Counted from the first letter of the stretch, positions 11,801 through 24,711 are shown. The stretch: 58,433 nucleotides of DNA from Thermomucor indicae-seudaticae (GCA_000787465.1 JSYX01000182.1:1-58433); one strand, 5' to 3'. The notes: generated by a model from the letters alone, not told the origin. Program-made: numbers and translations.

Positions 11801-12375
11801 GCACCTGGTTTTATTTGTTTCCGGCCATATGGACTTAGCTCATTACCAAGATCCTTTATCAGTTTCCTGATAATGTTCTTGCTATACAAGATAGCTTAAC
11901 AAACGACAAGAATGGAAACCAGTAAAAATGGTCATTGTTGAAATACCTCATATCGGTATCGGCTATCGTAAAATTCTGTTTCAAGCCTACATGCGCACCA
12001 TAACTTCGAAGAAACCGGGCACACAGCGAATGAAACGTTCCCATTTTGAGTTGCTCGCTTTTGGCTTTTCCTAGTAAACCAGGTGCTTCCAAACGTTCTT
12101 TCATCTCTCTTGCAGCCTTGTTTGTAAAAGTAACGACTATGATCCGCGCGGGATCCACCTTCTTTTTCAGTACGAGCCATGCCACCCTAGAAGTCAAAAC
12201 TGCCCATTGGTTTTCTTTTAGCGCTAAGACAATGATCTCAAAGGCGAAATGAACGAGGCACACCTCGCGTTTTGCCAGAACCAGGGCCTGCCAAAATTTG
12301 TAATGACTTTGCATCTGATTCAACCGCTGCTTTCTGAAACTGGTCAAGCTTTTCGAGGAAATCTGAGTTCTCCAT
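8834..12375 (-). CDS. Srs2/UvrD-type 3'-5' DNA helicase (superfamily 1)
   Basis: A multi-exon gene starting at 12375 ([18 protein letters not shown]). Helicase motifs in order: Walker A AGPGSGKT (residues 29-36), [23 protein letters not shown], the DE box near VLVDE, the [12 protein letters not shown] block, [25 protein letters not shown] and LYVAMTRAK. This fits the UvrD/PcrA/Srs2 group, which unwinds DNA and strips recombinase filaments in recombination control. Srs2 fits best because of the eukaryotic context and C-terminal tail, but another SF1 helicase such as Fbh1 is not excluded (no F-box seen). The tail after motif VI is low-complexity: an Asp/Tyr-rich stretch ([12 protein letters not shown]), then a Thr homopolymer, then a basic [11 protein letters not shown] end. 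Upstream is a roughly 510 bp region shared with the divergent gene at 12890. Confidence 0.85.
9071..9123. repeat. AGT/CGT trinucleotide repeat inside helicase gene
   Basis: A trinucleotide microsatellite of AGT units grading into GTC/GTA units. Read on the minus strand within the last exon of the Srs2-like gene it encodes a run of about 14 threonines, so unit changes would alter tract length without shifting frame. Confidence 0.9.
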
Positions 12376-12889
12376 TTCGAATGAGGTGAAAACAGCAAAC
12401 ACAGGAAGGGAAAACGAAACAGAGGAAAAGTAATGCGTTTATCATTGATTTCGTTCCCAGCATAACCGAGTCATTGTTATTCAAGAAGATGCTGTACAAT
12501 GTAACACGAGTAAGACGGATTCTGGAGGAAGATATCATGGTAGAAGACATCAAAACAAGCAGGACAAGTGGAAAAAGACTATCTGAAGTTCTGTGGGTAC
12601 TATATTCGTCGAACCAGATTAGTCTTTATTGCTTACTGAGTCTCCTGAAATGTGCACCTGTTCCTCACCTGCCAAATGCTCGTGCTGCACGCGAACTTGG
12701 AAGTTGTACGCTTATTAGTTACGAAGAGAAACACGGAACATGAACGTCTGACCGAAGGTGATCGTAAACTGATCGTTAAACAAGGCATACTGTGCGACCT
12801 CGTGTATATTGCACTAATTTTTTGTGTTGCCAATACCTGCTGTAAGCGATCTTTTTTTTCTTTCTTCTATTGCGTACACCTTATTTTAA
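12376..12889. promoter_or_regulatory. Divergent intergenic region
   Basis: About 510 bp lie between the start of the minus-strand helicase and the plus-strand two-TM gene. No coding exon with recognisable features is present. A T-rich stretch directly precedes the ATG at 12890. It presumably contains both promoters, but no specific element could be assigned. Confidence 0.4.
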
Positions 12890-13567
12890 ATGGAACAGCA
12901 ATTACAGAGGAATCCGTCTCTAGAAGGAAAACGTTCTTCGACACCAACGCAAGAACAAGAAGGAGACACTAACACCAAACGGTCCTATTCTCCGTTGGTT
13001 TCGGCTCTTCCGCCGAATGCCGTTGTATTCCAACAAAACGATCGCGATGCGTCTTTCCATCAATACATTGAAAACAACCACGACCCCGTACTGCAACATC
13101 GACTTTCGTTGACGACAACAGACGGAGCCAGCAACAAAGCTTCGGAATCCACGCTTCGAGACGAACAACAGCAGCAGTCGCCGACTAGTGACGATGGCGG
13201 AAACTTGACAAACTTTTGGAAAGCACTCGCCCAAGACTTGGAAGCCAAAACAGCTGCAAAAAAAAAGTGGTACGAGGGTTACGATTATAATGCGACCGAA
13301 CATCAGTTCAACACGACGCCGGCGCCGTGGTGGGTCGCCCGAAGCGACCAAGACGGGTTTGCATCAGTTGGTGCCCTGCTCTTTCTCTTCGGGTTTATCT
13401 GTCCGCCGTTATGGTGGATCGGGTCCTTTTGGCCACGTCGACCACGCGAGTATGGTGGCAAAATGGCGGAGCGGTGGCAGAAATTGAGTCGCATCATGTC
13501 AATAGGCTTCAGCGTCATACTCATTCTCGCTATTATCATCGCTGTTGCTATCTGGAAGTCATCCTAA
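12890..13567 (+). CDS. Uncharacterised two-TM membrane protein
   Basis: A single uninterrupted 225-residue frame, unusual among its intron-rich neighbours. The first 125 residues are polar, low-complexity and Ser/Gln-rich, probably cytosolic and disordered. A first hydrophobic segment (about residues 160-178, GALLFLFGFICPPLWWIG) carries an aromatic PPLWWIGSFWP motif. A basic loop follows (RRPREY...KMAERWQKLSR), then a second hydrophobic segment near the C-terminus (IGFSVILILAIIIAVAIW). I recognise the pattern as that of uncharacterised fungal membrane proteins, but no function can be assigned. It is convergent with rad9, whose stop lies about 220 bp downstream. Confidence 0.75.
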   Translation: MEQQLQRNPSLEGKRSSTPTQEQEGDTNTKRSYSPLVSALPPNAVVFQQNDRDASFHQYIENNHDPVLQHRLSLTTTDGASNKASESTLRDEQQQQSPTSDDGGNLTNFWKALAQDLEAKTAAKKKWYEGYDYNATEHQFNTTPAPWWVARSDQDGFASVGALLFLFGFICPPLWWIGSFWPRRPREYGGKMAERWQKLSRIMSIGFSVILILAIIIAVAIWKSS

Positions 13568-13789
13568 GTATATACGTATACCCTTATTCCTGTCTGCATT
13601 TACTGCAATCAACCCTACTACTACATCTCTTTTATTTCAAGCAACATCTCATTACAACAACAGCAATAATAACGGAGTTGTTCCTTCGTATGTACAGTAA
13701 CAGCCATGTTGGTACAATTTTTCCATAGTGCCGGTCATGATCATATGTGCAAATATTCATATATGTACATTGTGTGCTTAATAACCAGC

Positions 13790-15185
13790 TCACGTCGTCC
13801 CATAGCTTGCACCGCTGTGGTCAGACACTAGTTGCGTTGGAACTGGTTCCTCTGAATGAGTCATCACAGCGAAGTCTGCTATCATCACTTCTGCTTGCTG
13901 TACGGAGAAAACAATTGGTCTATCATCGATAAAGAAAGGATCATCAGTCATACCATTTAGAGCAAGCATGTCGATCGCTGCAAAGTACTTACTTGCCAGG
14001 GTGATCAAAGTGGGCAGAGATTGATCCATGAACATCCTCAGCAAACGATAATGCCGTCTAGCCAAAAATGTTCATTCCCTGCGTGCTTGCCCGTTATTTC
14101 TTTATCAACAGGCCTTACCTTGAATTCTTTCATGTTGAATGCGATCTGTACGTTTCCTTGGACGTTGTAGTTTGCAAAGTCAGAGCTATTCACGGTGAAT
14201 TCAGTGTGCATTGGTCTGTCCTCTGTTCTACATTATCAGTTTCATGGGCGCCATATACTGATTTCCGCATATCTCATTGTTATCACCATTTGTTCCTACA
14301 CTGTTTTCGTTCCAATACGACTTGACCTTGACAGACGCAGGCGTGCATTCAAGAGCAACATCAAAGACGCGTGGGTGAAAGTGTACAAGATAATCCGTGA
14401 ATAGAGACGGATCGACTGTAAACTGATGTCGCGTTTCTTTCTTGAATAGAGCACGGGCTGGTTCGGTTTCTGCGTACCACAGGGAATGTGTCTTGGTGAT
14501 CCCTTGTTTTCCAAGTTAGGATAATATAAAGCAGTAATTAATATGCTTGAGCCGAAATAAATCCTACCATTCTGATGGACGAGCTTCACATTAAGTCGGG
14601 ACTCTCTCGCTGTATCTTGAGTCGTGTCGTCCTGAGCATCAGCTTCCGTCAACTGCAGCTCACATTTGTCGAGCGAAGTGGTAATATTCTGGTTCTTGCG
14701 TAATATCATGCGAAGTGTCTTTTTTCATTTTCCATCGCATTGGCTTTTTAGCAAAAGGCTTTCTCTCTTAACGGACAACGTAATACCTTGTCTCACCTTT
14801 AGGAGAATTCGACATTTTAGACTCTCACCCTTAATTGGACCACTATCCGATCGCCCAATGACAGGTCGATGTTGCTGGTACTTCTCAAAGAATCGCGGCG
14901 AAATCCGAATTATCGCCTGTCCTGTCATTGACATGTTTAAGCTCCACAGTATAAGCTGATAGAATGTCAAGTAAGTCGAACAGGGGCAGTGTGACAACAA
15001 TGATCTTACGTGTACCTGAGTCTTTTTAGCTTCAATGTGAAGCTCTTCCCCAAAGCCCGCCAAAGCATCTAAGCTAAGAGAGAATGCTGAGATGCTTTTA
15101 GTACTGCGAGTGTTCTCTTCAGATTCTGTCTTTCATAATGCGTACCTTTCAGAGAATCCCCAGGGATCTCGGCTAGCAGGCTCAT
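13790..15185 (-). CDS. rad9: Rad9-like subunit of the 9-1-1 DNA damage checkpoint clamp
   Basis: About seven exons. The first three (15185-15146, 15086-15016, 14955-14797) join in frame. Rad9 forms the ring-shaped 9-1-1 clamp with Hus1 and Rad1, which is loaded at damaged DNA to signal through ATR and Chk1. Recognisable blocks: IPGDSLKAFSLSLDALAGFGEELHIEA, ISPRFFEKYQ, LKCRILLK, LDKCELQL, ESRLNVKLVHQNG, VDPSLFTDYLVHFHPRVFDV, ASVKVKSYW, NVQIAFNMKEFK, ALSFAEDVHGSISAHFDHPGKPIVFSV. These span both halves of the PCNA-like fold. Unlike typical Rad9, only about 20 residues follow the second lobe before the stop, so the phosphorylated C-terminal tail seems absent. A cryptic donor (GTGAGC) overlaps the stop codon and could lead to a further exon, but none was recognised. 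Confidence 0.85.
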
Positions 15186-16072
15186 ATTGGTTATTAAGAC
15201 GGAAAAGCAGGCGGAACGAAAAATTTCACTTGACGCATGAAATTTCCTGTATCAAAAGGCTCAGTGAGGTTTGTTTGCAGTTGCAACGTGCGTTTAGCAT
15301 TGTAACCAAATCTATGGAATTTACTATATCTCCCTTTTGGGGCAGAATCTGGCAGTCGATTATGATAGATAGCGGACTTGATCGATCTCAGGGGGGGGGG
15401 CTCGAACAGAGGTCTTTGCTCACGAATCCCCGGTTTGTCTATTGCCGTTTACAGAAGCGCATGTGTGCCTGGTATATATGGAGGTAAAAGGGGCGCTTTC
15501 CCTGTTGTTTGAAGTGTGTATTAATGTGTGCAACTTCAACTTAATTTACGTACAGTATACTTTCTAGGATCGACAGGAAACGGTATTGTAGATGACAGTT
15601 TCGCTGTAAAAGCCGTCCCCAGGCCATGCATACCCTGTAATCTGAGTCTCTTGCTTGAATCGGCGACCGGTTTCTTTCGCTTCTGGGCATGAGTTCACCA
15701 AAAAGGAGAGAGTATATTATAAGCATATGAAGGTGGGCGCAACGAGAGAGCCTCCAATTGGAAAGAAGGGGGCACAAAGAGGGGAGGGGGGCCAGCAGAT
15801 GCTTTTCCCCTTTCAAGGAATACTGCCCGATTCACTAAGACACTATTAGGACCGCTTGCTGAACAAGAGCTTCTTTACTGCCTTCTTTCCACTCTTTTTC
15901 TCTTTTGTACGATATCTGCAACAAAAAGAACTTTATTGTTCTTTCCCTATCCTCTCCTTTCTGGACGATCCCTTACTCTCTTTTCTTTAATCTTTTTCTC
16001 ACTCCATTCTTTTCTTATATACCTTCCTAATAATACCTGTATATCCTCTAATTCTTTCGGATTGTTCGCGGC
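15186..16072. promoter_or_regulatory. Divergent rad9/formin intergenic region
   Basis: About 890 bp between two divergent starts. It contains a run of ten Gs near 15,391-15,400 and, close to the formin start, long pyrimidine-rich stretches (15,880-16,030) typical of fungal promoters and 5' leaders. No gene or RNA gene recognised. Confidence 0.45.
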
Positions 16073-19000
16073 ATGGGTAATCCGAAACGTAATAACAGCA
16101 CTGATCTTGATCCTATGTCATTACATAAACGAGGGCAACGCCGGGATTCCGATAAATCGTCCTCGTCTTCCCCATCACCAAAGCTCAAACCGCAGCAAAG
16201 CAGTCCAAAACTGTCTGGTCGTAGATCGAGTACAATGACCACCTCTATCAGCAGCAACGGCTTGGCACTATCTCAACGATTACGACACGCGAAGTCAACG
16301 ACACTTGATCAACAACCTCCACCTACACCCGAGGACGATAGTGCCCCTATTCGTCCGCATCTACGTAAGAGTGCTTCATCACGCTTTGGAAAAGCCTTGC
16401 TACCAGCCTGGCTCGGTGGCAGTGGCACGAACAGCAACCCTGTGCATCCGTTGACCGTTTCAGCGCCATCAGAAACAGTCGAGATACCAGAGAAAGGACA
16501 GACACCCATTGATGATAAAGAGCTGGACAAGAAATTTGAGAGCTTGCTTGCAAGTATCCCATTTGCATTGTTCTCTTTAAACGATAGAAAATGGCTAACG
16601 TTTATAAAAATCAAGGACGAGCTCAATATGAAAGACGCACAAAGAGACAAACTACGAGAGCTTCCTCGCGAACGTAAACTTTATCTATTACAACAAAACC
16701 AGCAAGCAAACACTAGCAATCCTACAGCGGATAGCCCGGACTCTCTACAGCCAGCTCCACGGATATCGCCTGTTGTTAAACGCCTTTTACCTCGACAAGG
16801 AAGCAATCAACAGCTGAATGGGATCAACAAGCCTGACAAAGCTGCACTTCCTCCAACGATCCATCGTCCAACTGCATCCAGTTCGACATCAGCAGCTGTC
16901 ACTCCAACTCCCACCAACCCGCATGGCGATCGACGCGCGGCCACCTACAAATTCAATCGACGGCGTCCTGCCTTGGGAGCTGCTACTAATCGCAGCTCTA
17001 AAGTAGGATCCATGATCCTCGAGTTTGATGCATTGGCCCAACAGGAACAGGGAGACGTTGCATCATCATGGCTCTTACTCGACGACAAGAAGTCGGTCGG
17101 TCGTCCATCACCTCTTCAACCCGTTACGCCCAATCCCTCAACGGCGCTTCTTGCCGGTCGAGTGAATGAGATCAGAGGATACCAGAGCTTGACCCGCAAA
17201 GACGGGTCACAATTAGCCGCAGCCCTGATTGCCGCAGCCGCAGACGGTCCCAACGCTAAGCGAACAGCAGATCGTAACAGTCCTTATTTTTACGTGGAGC
17301 GGCTTCGAAACAGGTACGTCATTCAAGTTTTCGTGTTGGATGGAAAGGAGCGGGGAGAAAAACTGAACATACTTGAGCTAGAAATACACCGATCGATGCA
17401 CTGTGTAAGCATCTGAGCTCCCTCCGAGCGATCTTTGTAAAGGGCGATGTTTCCTGGATAAACGAATTTCTTTCGCGAAGACATGATGGTCTGGCGGCTT
17501 TGGAGAGTGTGTTGGAACGTCTGAATACAAAACGCAAAAAGTAAGTATACCACGATATTGTCAGTATAACAATGCAATGTAACTTTGTTTCCCGGATTTC
17601 TGTCAGGAAGCGGTTTGGATTAAGCGACACCGACGAGACTTGCTTACTGGAGTTTGTAAAGTGCATTCGTGCATTATTGAATACTGAAGTAAGTCGATGA
17701 TTCCCCCCTTCTGTCATCTATTCTTGTTTCTCGGTATTCCTTGCCCTTTCCTTTTCTTTTTTACCTCGACGTTGGGCTTTTCAAGAATGCAGGGGTCGGT
17801 ATTAAGCCCTTTCCTTTGATATATCCGTTATGAACTATTCCTACAACTCCTTCATTCTACCTTCCTCTCTTCGCGTCGCCGGGGTAACTACGTCGCGGGC
17901 TGCTAACTTGGACCTTTCTTATTTGATTTAGCCTGGCTCTCAGCAAGTGTTGATGCGTCCAGCGCTACTTCATCATCTCTTGTTTGCCCTGCTCGCCGGT
18001 CTTGCTTCCGTTACTCCGGCAACAACTACAAATCATGGTCCGGCGCCGACCAGTACATACTCGACCGCCACACTGGGCCGATCGCCATCCACGTTATCCA
18101 TTGGTAGTACACTGCAGCCGTCCGTTTCGACTACCTATTCATCGATGGAAGCACCATCGATTGGTCCATCCTCTGCGCTAACCGATGTACCATGTTCTCC
18201 CGACCGCCTACAAACAATCTTAAGAATATGTGTTCATCTCTTTGAAATCTTGGCTGGTCTCTGTCTTCTTTCGCATCAAGGATACCAAGCTGTGCTCACT
18301 GTTCTGTCTGAGATCCGCGGCGAGCAGTATCGATTCGAGCGTCTCGTGAAGCGGCTGCGCGAACTCGCTGGCTCCCTTTCAAATCAGGAAGATGACGGGG
18401 TTGTCAAAGCGATCTGGGAGTGCCAGACTGCAGGTATCGGCCTGTTTAATGCTATTGCGAACACGCCCGAAACAATAGAGACGCGTCGGTCTCTACGGAC
18501 AGAACTGGAACGTCGCGGTTTGGACGAACATCTCAAGGTTCGTGTCCGCACTTCCCCCCGCCAACTTGAACAATGGAAGGGGGAGGCAAAGTGGTCCGAA
18601 TACGAAGCATATTACTATAGTTGCTAACTGCACGATAGTCACTCCAAGATCTATCTGACGTACCAAAGCCGGTCAAAACAGCGCTACGGACGTATCTAGA
18701 TTCCAAAGAGACGGACTTAGAGCTGATCCGCGAGTTCGAGACGATTCGTCGACAAAGCGTTTTGCAATTGTAATTTACGCTGGATGTGTTACCGAAAAGA
18801 TGTATCGTAAGAATTAACTGTTATCTATCGCTAGGCAACCACATGAAATGGTATCAGCAGCACTGGCACGCTTCTCGAGTGATCCAGAGATCCACTATCT
18901 TGTCATTGACAGTATCAGCAGTCTTTTGGAGTTAGGAACCGACAAGATCCAGACGAACAAAAGGTGGCTATAACTATAGCTATAAGAGAGGGCACGCTAT

Positions 19001-22000
19001 GCTTATGCACATTGTATTTCTAGATTGGTGAACGATCTTTGGACGGTAGTGAGCGTTTTCGCTACCAACATGAAACCTGCTGCGGAAAGTGGTACGCCTG
19101 ACAACAAACAAAGCTATCTTGTTTTGCAGTTACTGATGTAACCAACAAACCCTCAAGGTGACCTTCAGCAATCATTGCACAAGTTCCTGCAACACATCCA
19201 GCCGATTGTGGGCAAGCTCACTGTCGAGAGCGCAACCGAAACAGATCCGGAAAACAGTATAGACGCTTTGACTGGATCTTCTCTGGACGAATGCAGCGGT
19301 GTAAGCGGTGCAATGAATGCCATCGGCGCCAGTAGCAACATGGAAGACATAGAAGGATTACGTAGCATGGTCGAGGAGCTCAAGGACGCGCTCGAAAAGA
19401 GCAACGAGTCCATTGCTAAAGTCCGTCGCGAGAAAAACGAGTTGATGATGAAGGTATCCAAAGCCCAAGCCGAGTTGCAAGAGCGTGATGAGCAGATCGC
19501 TGCACTTGCTGCTGCTGCTCGTAGACGGTCTTCATCTGTGTCTACACTTGATCCTTTGCCAGAGACACCGCGGGATGGTCCAACGATAGATGGGTCCAAA
19601 TTCTTCTTGGTGCCGCCTCCTCCGACGCACGCGCCATCAGCACCTGCACCTCCACCGCCACCGCCTCCTCCACCACCGCCTCCTCCGCCGCCACCCCCAC
19701 CATCTGCTCCTTCCATCACCACTACCAACCTACCTATGCGACGGCTCAATAGCAGCGCAACAAACAGAGGAAGCGTACGGCAGTCCAAATACCTGCATCC
19801 TCTAGCGCTGAACCTATGTTTCCCGTCTCTCAAATCCTTGCAAGAAAATGCGCCAGTCACCTCGCCACCCACCTCACCTCCCGGCGACTCCGTTGCTCTT
19901 GACGAAAACCAATCCTTGCTGAATCCTCGAGCTTCTCTTTTCCTTGATCATCCTGCCGCCTGGAAAGCGCAGCAACAGCAGCAGCAACCCGTAATCACGA
20001 TGAAGGTAAGAAATAAACTATAGCGTAAAGGACACGCGATTTTTACATTTCCTTTGGTACATATAGCAATTCTTTTGGTCCAAATTGCCTCCTGAGCGTA
20101 TCCAGAACACAGTGTGGAAAGAGATCTTGTCACCCGAGTTTTCTGACGGCACGCTGGAATCGCCATTAACAAGCAGTGCTAGCGAATCGGGAGACGAGAC
20201 ATCCTGCTCTCGACAGGCATCGAAAAGACAGCGTCCTCAATTCGCGGATATTCCCCTTGACACTGTGGAACTCGAGCGATTGTTTAAAAAGACTCGCACG
20301 AGTCCAAAAGGTAAATCAAAGCGATTTTATCTCACGATATGATCGTATATCCTGATACCTTTTCTTTCTTCAGCCGCAGGATCCACGGATGCAAAGAAGA
20401 CACCTAAGGTTCGCAAGACGGGTGCTATTACGTTGCTGGAGTTTAATCGTGCAAACAATATTGGTAAGCTCAACCTCGATTATACTTATTGCAAAGCGCT
20501 TCTCATTGACACGACCAAATAGCCATCATGTTAGCACGTATCAAGCTCACGTATCCTGAAATCCGGGATGCTATCTGGAACATTGACGATAACCGCCTAA
20601 CGGTGGACAATCTCATGGCTATTCGGCAATACATTCCAACAAAGGAAGAGGTATTGTTTCTTTGTGGCTATTCTATCCAAAAGCAGCTGTCTGACTTGAA
20701 AGAAATAGATTGAGATTGTAAAAGAATATGACGGGGATGTTGAAATGCTCGGAAACGCAGAACGCTACTTTAGAGCAGTAAGTTCGACTTCATATATAAA
20801 AAATGGTTGCAAAAGCTAAGGTCGGCTCCAGATCATGTATATCCCACGCCTGGCGGATCGCGTAAGCTGCATGATCTTTAGACGTCGGTTTAAGCAAGAA
20901 CTGGAAGAGATCGTACCGGTAATTGGATCTTCCGAGGAGGGCGTCCGCAGCATTCGCTAACCTTTCTTTACAGCAACTGGATATTCTTCAGTGTGCTATT
21001 TGTGAGCTTCGGGAAAGTGTTCGATTCAAGAGGCTTCTCAAGGTAAATAGTCGTTATCTGCTTTTTGGAACTAGAAAGCAGGATTAACGTTCATATGTGT
21101 AGACCGTTCTGGCTATCGGAAATTATCTGAACGGACAGACTATCCGAGGCAACGCATGTGGGTTCCGAATCGACGCTCTACTCAAGGTACAGTGTTCCCA
21201 GTTAGACAGAGATCTGTTGGCCACGTGTACACACGTTATAAACAACATATTGGATAGATGCGCGATACACGCGCAGAAGGTGAAGGCGTTAGCAACATGC
21301 CGACCTTGTTGCATTATCTGGTGCACTTTTTAGCCAAGAACGGCGACGACGTTGTTGATTTCAGAGAAGATATTCATCATTTGGAGGCAGCCGCGAAATG
21401 TAAGTATGAACACGTCGAATTTATTACATTACTGCGCTCACAATGAAAACAGTATCGCCTCCCATTCTGTTTGCCTCGGTCAACTCGTTACATGCCAATA
21501 TTTGCCAGATCAAGGAAGAGTTGCAGTTGCATTGTCGACGCCGTACGTCCATGCTCCAGATAGATCGCTTCGCCGAAGCCATGGAGGTAAATATCTTTAA
21601 GCCATACCACGCTTGCTTTTTCATCCGGGCTAAGCATCAAGGACGGGAACAGGAGTTCTTGTTGGAAGCTGAGCCAGTTGTGGACAACCTAAAGGCGATG
21701 ACCAAGGAAATTGAAGAGAAGTTAAAAGAGCTTATTATTTATTATGGCGAAGATCCGGCCACCATCAAGTCTGAAGAATTCTTTGATATTATCCACTCAT
21801 TTTCCACCTCATTTGCGGTACGTACTCTTAGCAAGTGGAAAAATAGTAATAGTCTCCTAATTTACTTTTTGATACAGAAAGCTCAAGTTGAAATTCATGA
21901 GGCCAGAGAACGTGCATTGCGCCGTCAAAAGCAGCAAGAGGCAATGCAAAAGGTTCGGGTTCCCGATATCATGGTCTTGTATTCATCAATTCACCATCTT

Positions 22001-22300
22001 CTCTCTCTTTCTGTTTAGAAATCAAAGCAGGAACTGCAGCAACAGCAACCAGTTCTTTCGAGAAACAATTCAATGTCAACAACAGCTACTTTAACACCAT
22101 CCACATCACTAAGTAGCATCAACAGTGATCGGCGGAGCTCTTCTTGTTCGTCGGCGCCCCCATATAATCAAGAAGGTTTTGAGCATGTGTTGCGAGAATT
22201 GCGCGCTGGGCTTCGCCACTGTGATCATTCCTCGAGAACTAGCGCGCCACCCCGGCCTCTGTTCCCGCGGCGAAAAGAGCAAGCTATTTCTTCTAACTAA
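16073..22300 (+). CDS. Diaphanous-related formin (Bni1/SepA type)
   Basis: A long multi-exon gene. Formins nucleate and elongate unbranched actin filaments at hyphal tips and septa under Rho GTPase control. The N-terminal exon (447 codons) is basic and Ser/Pro-rich, then enters a GBD/FH3-like region (ELDKKFESLLASIPFALFSL). The FH3 region continues in the following exons. A coiled coil (about 19,330-19,515) precedes the FH1 domain, a run of about 20 prolines at 19,647-19,705. FH2 begins with KQFFWSKLPPERIQNTVW and includes ITLLEFNRANNIAIMLARI, RYFRAIMYIPRL and the signature GNYLNG...GFRIDALLKMRDTR. The C-terminus has a DAD-like element GFEHVLRELRAG followed by basic residues, suggesting autoinhibition released by Rho. 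It is convergent with Tup1, 150 bp away. Confidence 0.92.
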
Positions 22301-22452
22301 TACTTGTTCATTTGTTTGTTTATTTACTTTATTCCATCTGACTAATGTTCATTATAAAACATTGTTGTTCATAAACGCTCTTCAAATGACAAGTCGATTC
22401 ACAAGCATGCCCAAACAGTCCTTTACCATTTTTCAACTTTATTGGTCTTCGC

Positions 22453-24711
22453 TTAATTGAATGGTTCATATGCCCATATTCTCGCTCGATTATCGCCAGA
22501 GCCAGTAGCAAACAGTGCACGTCTGCCAGGGCTCGTCGCTACTGATATGACTGCAAGCAAATATCTCTTAGCACTATAGTAACCTTGTTTGATGTCCGGC
22601 CCTTTTTCTGTACCTGAATTCTTATGACCTTGGAGCATAAATTGGGTTTGCCCCGTTCGAGGATCCCAAAACTGTACGCCACGGTCTTTGGAACCCGAGA
22701 CAATCCATTGTCCGTCCGGTGTTGTTGCAACCGATAGTACGAAATCTTTGTGACCCGTAAACACTTGCTTGCAAGGACTTTTGGTTCGATCGCCGCTATA
22801 TCCAGTACCGAGTTGCCACATTCGCAGCGTCTTGTCTAGACTTCCACTGACAAGGGTCTTTCCGTCAGGCATAAAGGCCACCGAGTATACGCTATCTTTA
22901 TGGCCTTCAAGCCGTTCTAACAGCTGTCCCGTCCTGGCGTCCCACACGCGGACAACTCTATCTAGGCTGCCTGCCGCTACTAGGCCCCCATCCGGAGAAA
23001 TTGCTACACTCGTGACGCCCGGATCTTTCTGATCGTGCTCTTGAATTGGTAAGATGTGTGTACAGCGAGGCTCTACCAGACTCCATATCCTTGCTGTCCG
23101 GTCACCGGAACCAGATACAAGAAAGCTACCGTCCCGGCTAAATTCAAGAGAATAGATATCTTGGTCGTGACCTTGTAATACGCGAACAATACATTTTTTT
23201 TGGATATCCCATATCTACAAACACCGTGTCAGACTAGGTTCATTGCATCTTTTATATTTAACGTACTCTGATCTGTTTGTCTTCGGCTCCTGTGGCCAAA
23301 TGTTTGCCATCAGGGCTAAAGCTGACAGATCGGATATACAGATCGCGGTCTCGTCCCACAGTGTCGTCTTGCAATACCCTATATAACACACAGACGCATT
23401 ATACATGTTTCCGAGTTTCCGAGTAGTCACGGGATCAAGACATACGCGATACGAGCAGCTGTATAGGTATTATAAATGTACGTTGCCTGGTTGCACCCGG
23501 CTGCCAGAAATTGTCCATCTGCACTGAATTTGACGCAGCAGACCACACTACTGTGTTCGAAAGTATGAACCAGGTCCACTTTAAGATAACGGTTGACTTT
23601 AGGATTGAAACTAAGATAAATTTCAGTTCGCGTCAACGAGCCACATATTTCCTTCCCTTTCCTAAAGCATCATTGACTTGGTAACTTACAGAGCGAACCA
23701 GTCTTGACCTTCTATCTTCATGTTCGCCGGGACTGTATCAGGATCCACATCAGCCAGGCCACCAACAAGGCTTGGCGTACCGCTCCCGCTTAGAGGTCCA
23801 GCTCTGTGCGGTTTTACAGGATTTGCTCCCGGACCCCGTCCAGAAGGCACTAGATGACCTTGCAGAGCTCTCAATCAGAAACTGTCATAAGCCATTATTC
23901 ATCATGTTGAACCTTACTTTGTGGGGGTGGTGGAGTGCTTGTAGGATGCGGTGGACCGCCGTTCAGGTACGGTCCATTAAGTGGCATTGGTGGAGGAGGA
24001 CCTGCATGCGGGCCGGGAGGAGGGGGAGGGTAACTGGCGTGGTGTATAGGCTGATTTGATTCCATTATGTTCGGTGGCGGTGGAGGATGTCCATAGCCTG
24101 CTGGTGCTACACGCACAAATTGTGTGAATTAAGCTTTGTAAAAGAGAAAGCTTGCTTGGACTTGCCTCCATATACAGTGGCACCACTCGCAACAGGAGGA
24201 CCTCCATGCTGGACTTGCTGCATCTAGGCTCATATATATGCCCTCCGTCAGCCATAATGACATCAAAACACATGGAAGAATCGAAATTAAAAGGCACCTG
24301 TTCTATTTGCTGACGAAGTCGTGATATTTCATCTTCATATCTAGCGAAAAAAGTAAAATTTAACGATCACTGCTCCTTTTCGGCAAAGGCATCCACTTAC
24401 TGCTTCTTTATCATCTGCTGCATCCTTTCCATTTCCATCAAATTTTGCTGGAACAATGTCATCTCTTGTACTTGGCTATTCACTGAGGTAAACAAATAGT
24501 AACAATCAGTAATCACGGATCGCCTTTCTATATCCCAAGAGACAAAATTTTAGGGCGAAGTATTACTCTTATGTTCAAACTCATCTCGTTGACTTTTGCA
24601 CATTAGAGCATCTTGAGTAAGTTGTTCGAATTCTGCCCTGACAGCTTCAAGTAACTCAAGCAGACGACTTTGCGTCGCAGGTACCATAGGGCGGTGATTG
24701 TAAACAGACAT
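22453..24711 (-). CDS. TUP1: Tup1-like WD40 transcriptional co-repressor
   Basis: Starts at 24711 ([31 protein letters not shown]). This is the Tup1 N-terminal tetramerisation helix, which binds Cyc8/Ssn6, and it continues as a coiled coil in the next exons ([20 protein letters not shown] and [13 protein letters not shown]). A Pro/Gly/His-rich linker follows (GHPPPPPN...[14 protein letters not shown]). The conserved [34 protein letters not shown] opens a seven-blade WD40 propeller. Visible blades include [27 protein letters not shown] and [18 protein letters not shown], and the protein ends in [18 protein letters not shown]. Tup1-Cyc8 represses many gene sets through sequence-specific factors and histone deacetylases. 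Several short GT-AG introns interrupt the N-terminal half. Confidence 0.93.

Noticed and set aside
15390..15440. Pol III B-box-like GTTCGAGCC on the minus strand (possible tRNA or SINE)
   Set aside because: No A box or cloverleaf could be fitted at proper spacing, and the GC-rich run of Gs explains part of the match.
19165..19872. Gly-rich minus-strand open frame
   Set aside because: It is the complement of the poly-Pro FH1 region of the formin.
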